A stretch of 40,571 bases of DNA, from NCBI GenBank assembly GCA_038234715.1, contig JBBQTD010000027.1, positions 1 through 40,571 on the forward strand, written 5' to 3'. Positions 40,424-40,571 of this stretch are shown here, piece by piece; within the stretch, counting starts at the first letter, position 1; each line of letters begins with the position of its first letter. The position numbers and the translations under genes are program-made. Origin of the DNA: SZAS-103 sp038234715 (GTDB taxonomy: Bacteria > Pseudomonadota > Gammaproteobacteria > Xanthomonadales > Xanthomonadaceae). The notes beneath the pieces were generated by a model. That model searched no databases, was not told the DNA's origin, and saw nothing but the letters and a program-made list of their open reading frames with translations.

Positions 40424-40571
40424 TTACTTGATGATCTTCGCCACCACGCCGGCGCCGACGGTGCGGCCGCCTTCGCGGATCGCGAAGCGCAGGCCCTCTT
40501 CCATCGCGATCGGATTGATCAGCGTCACCACCATCTTCACGTTGTCGCCCGGCATCACCATCTCCACGCCT
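40424..40571 (-). CDS. tuf: Elongation factor Tu, 3' end (partial)
   Basis: Only the last 49 codons are inside the window; the gene runs off the right edge. They encode the C-terminal beta-barrel domain that ends the protein: VEMVMPGDNVKMVVTLINPI, then MEEGLRFAIREGGRTVGAGVV and AKIIK. EF-Tu brings aminoacyl-tRNA to the ribosome. The order tuf-rpsJ is the usual joint between the str and S10 operons. Confidence 0.96.
   Translation of the reverse strand, partial: GVEMVMPGDNVKMVVTLINPIAMEEGLRFAIREGGRTVGAGVVAKIIK

Overview
The window is about 40.6 kb of GC-rich DNA that reads as the chromosome of a gammaproteobacterium of the Xanthomonadales (Lysobacterales). I base this on the gene order and sequence character of the ribosomal cluster (no rpmJ between secY and rpsM, and the style of L4 and S3), on the class II DAHP synthase, and on the Calx-beta serine protease. 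The order-level call is an inference. I cannot name the genus; a Rhodanobacteraceae-like bacterium is a guess.

Layout. Positions 1-8.6 kb are accessory: a lone WYL-domain regulator, a scrap of a decayed ahcY gene among inverted repeats, a subtilisin-type protease with Calx-beta repeats that has lost its secretion signal, and (minus strand) a large membrane acyltransferase. The acyltransferase carries, in one reading frame, an SGNH esterase-like domain, a tandem pentapeptide linker, an Rpf-type muralytic domain and a peptidoglycan-binding domain. Positions 8.6-12.8 kb (minus) hold an APC-family amino acid transporter, malate dehydrogenase and an aminotransferase. Positions 12.9-15.5 kb (plus) are a tightly coupled lipoprotein / M48 metalloprotease / lipoprotein operon. 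Then come a cytoplasmic cyclophilin (minus), a lipoprotein-like protein fused to a pilin-like C-terminus (plus), typA/bipA with a DUF2127-type membrane protein (plus), a 1074-residue BNR-repeat exported protein, class II DAHP synthase and dsbB (all minus).

From 26.4 kb to the right edge the minus strand is the str/S10/spc/alpha ribosomal supercluster, read right to left: tuf (partial), rpsJ, rplCDWB, rpsS, rplV, rpsC, rplP, rpmC, rpsQ, rplNXE, rpsN, rpsH, rplFR, rpsE, rpmD, rplO, secY, a 225-nt gap with a good promoter where rpmJ often lies, rpsMKD, rpoA, rplQ, and a strong intrinsic terminator.

Most notable: (1) the acyltransferase-SGNH-Rpf-PG-binding fusion, which on one polypeptide would combine O-acylation with peptidoglycan cleavage and binding, with a PhoP-box-like repeat upstream; (2) a two-hairpin leader element found twice, 22-23 nt before the start codons of ppiB and rpsD, with compensatory base changes in one stem; (3) a pilin-like domain fused behind a ~590-residue envelope protein and lacking the prepilin leader; (4) twin covarying hairpins between rpsN and rpsH.
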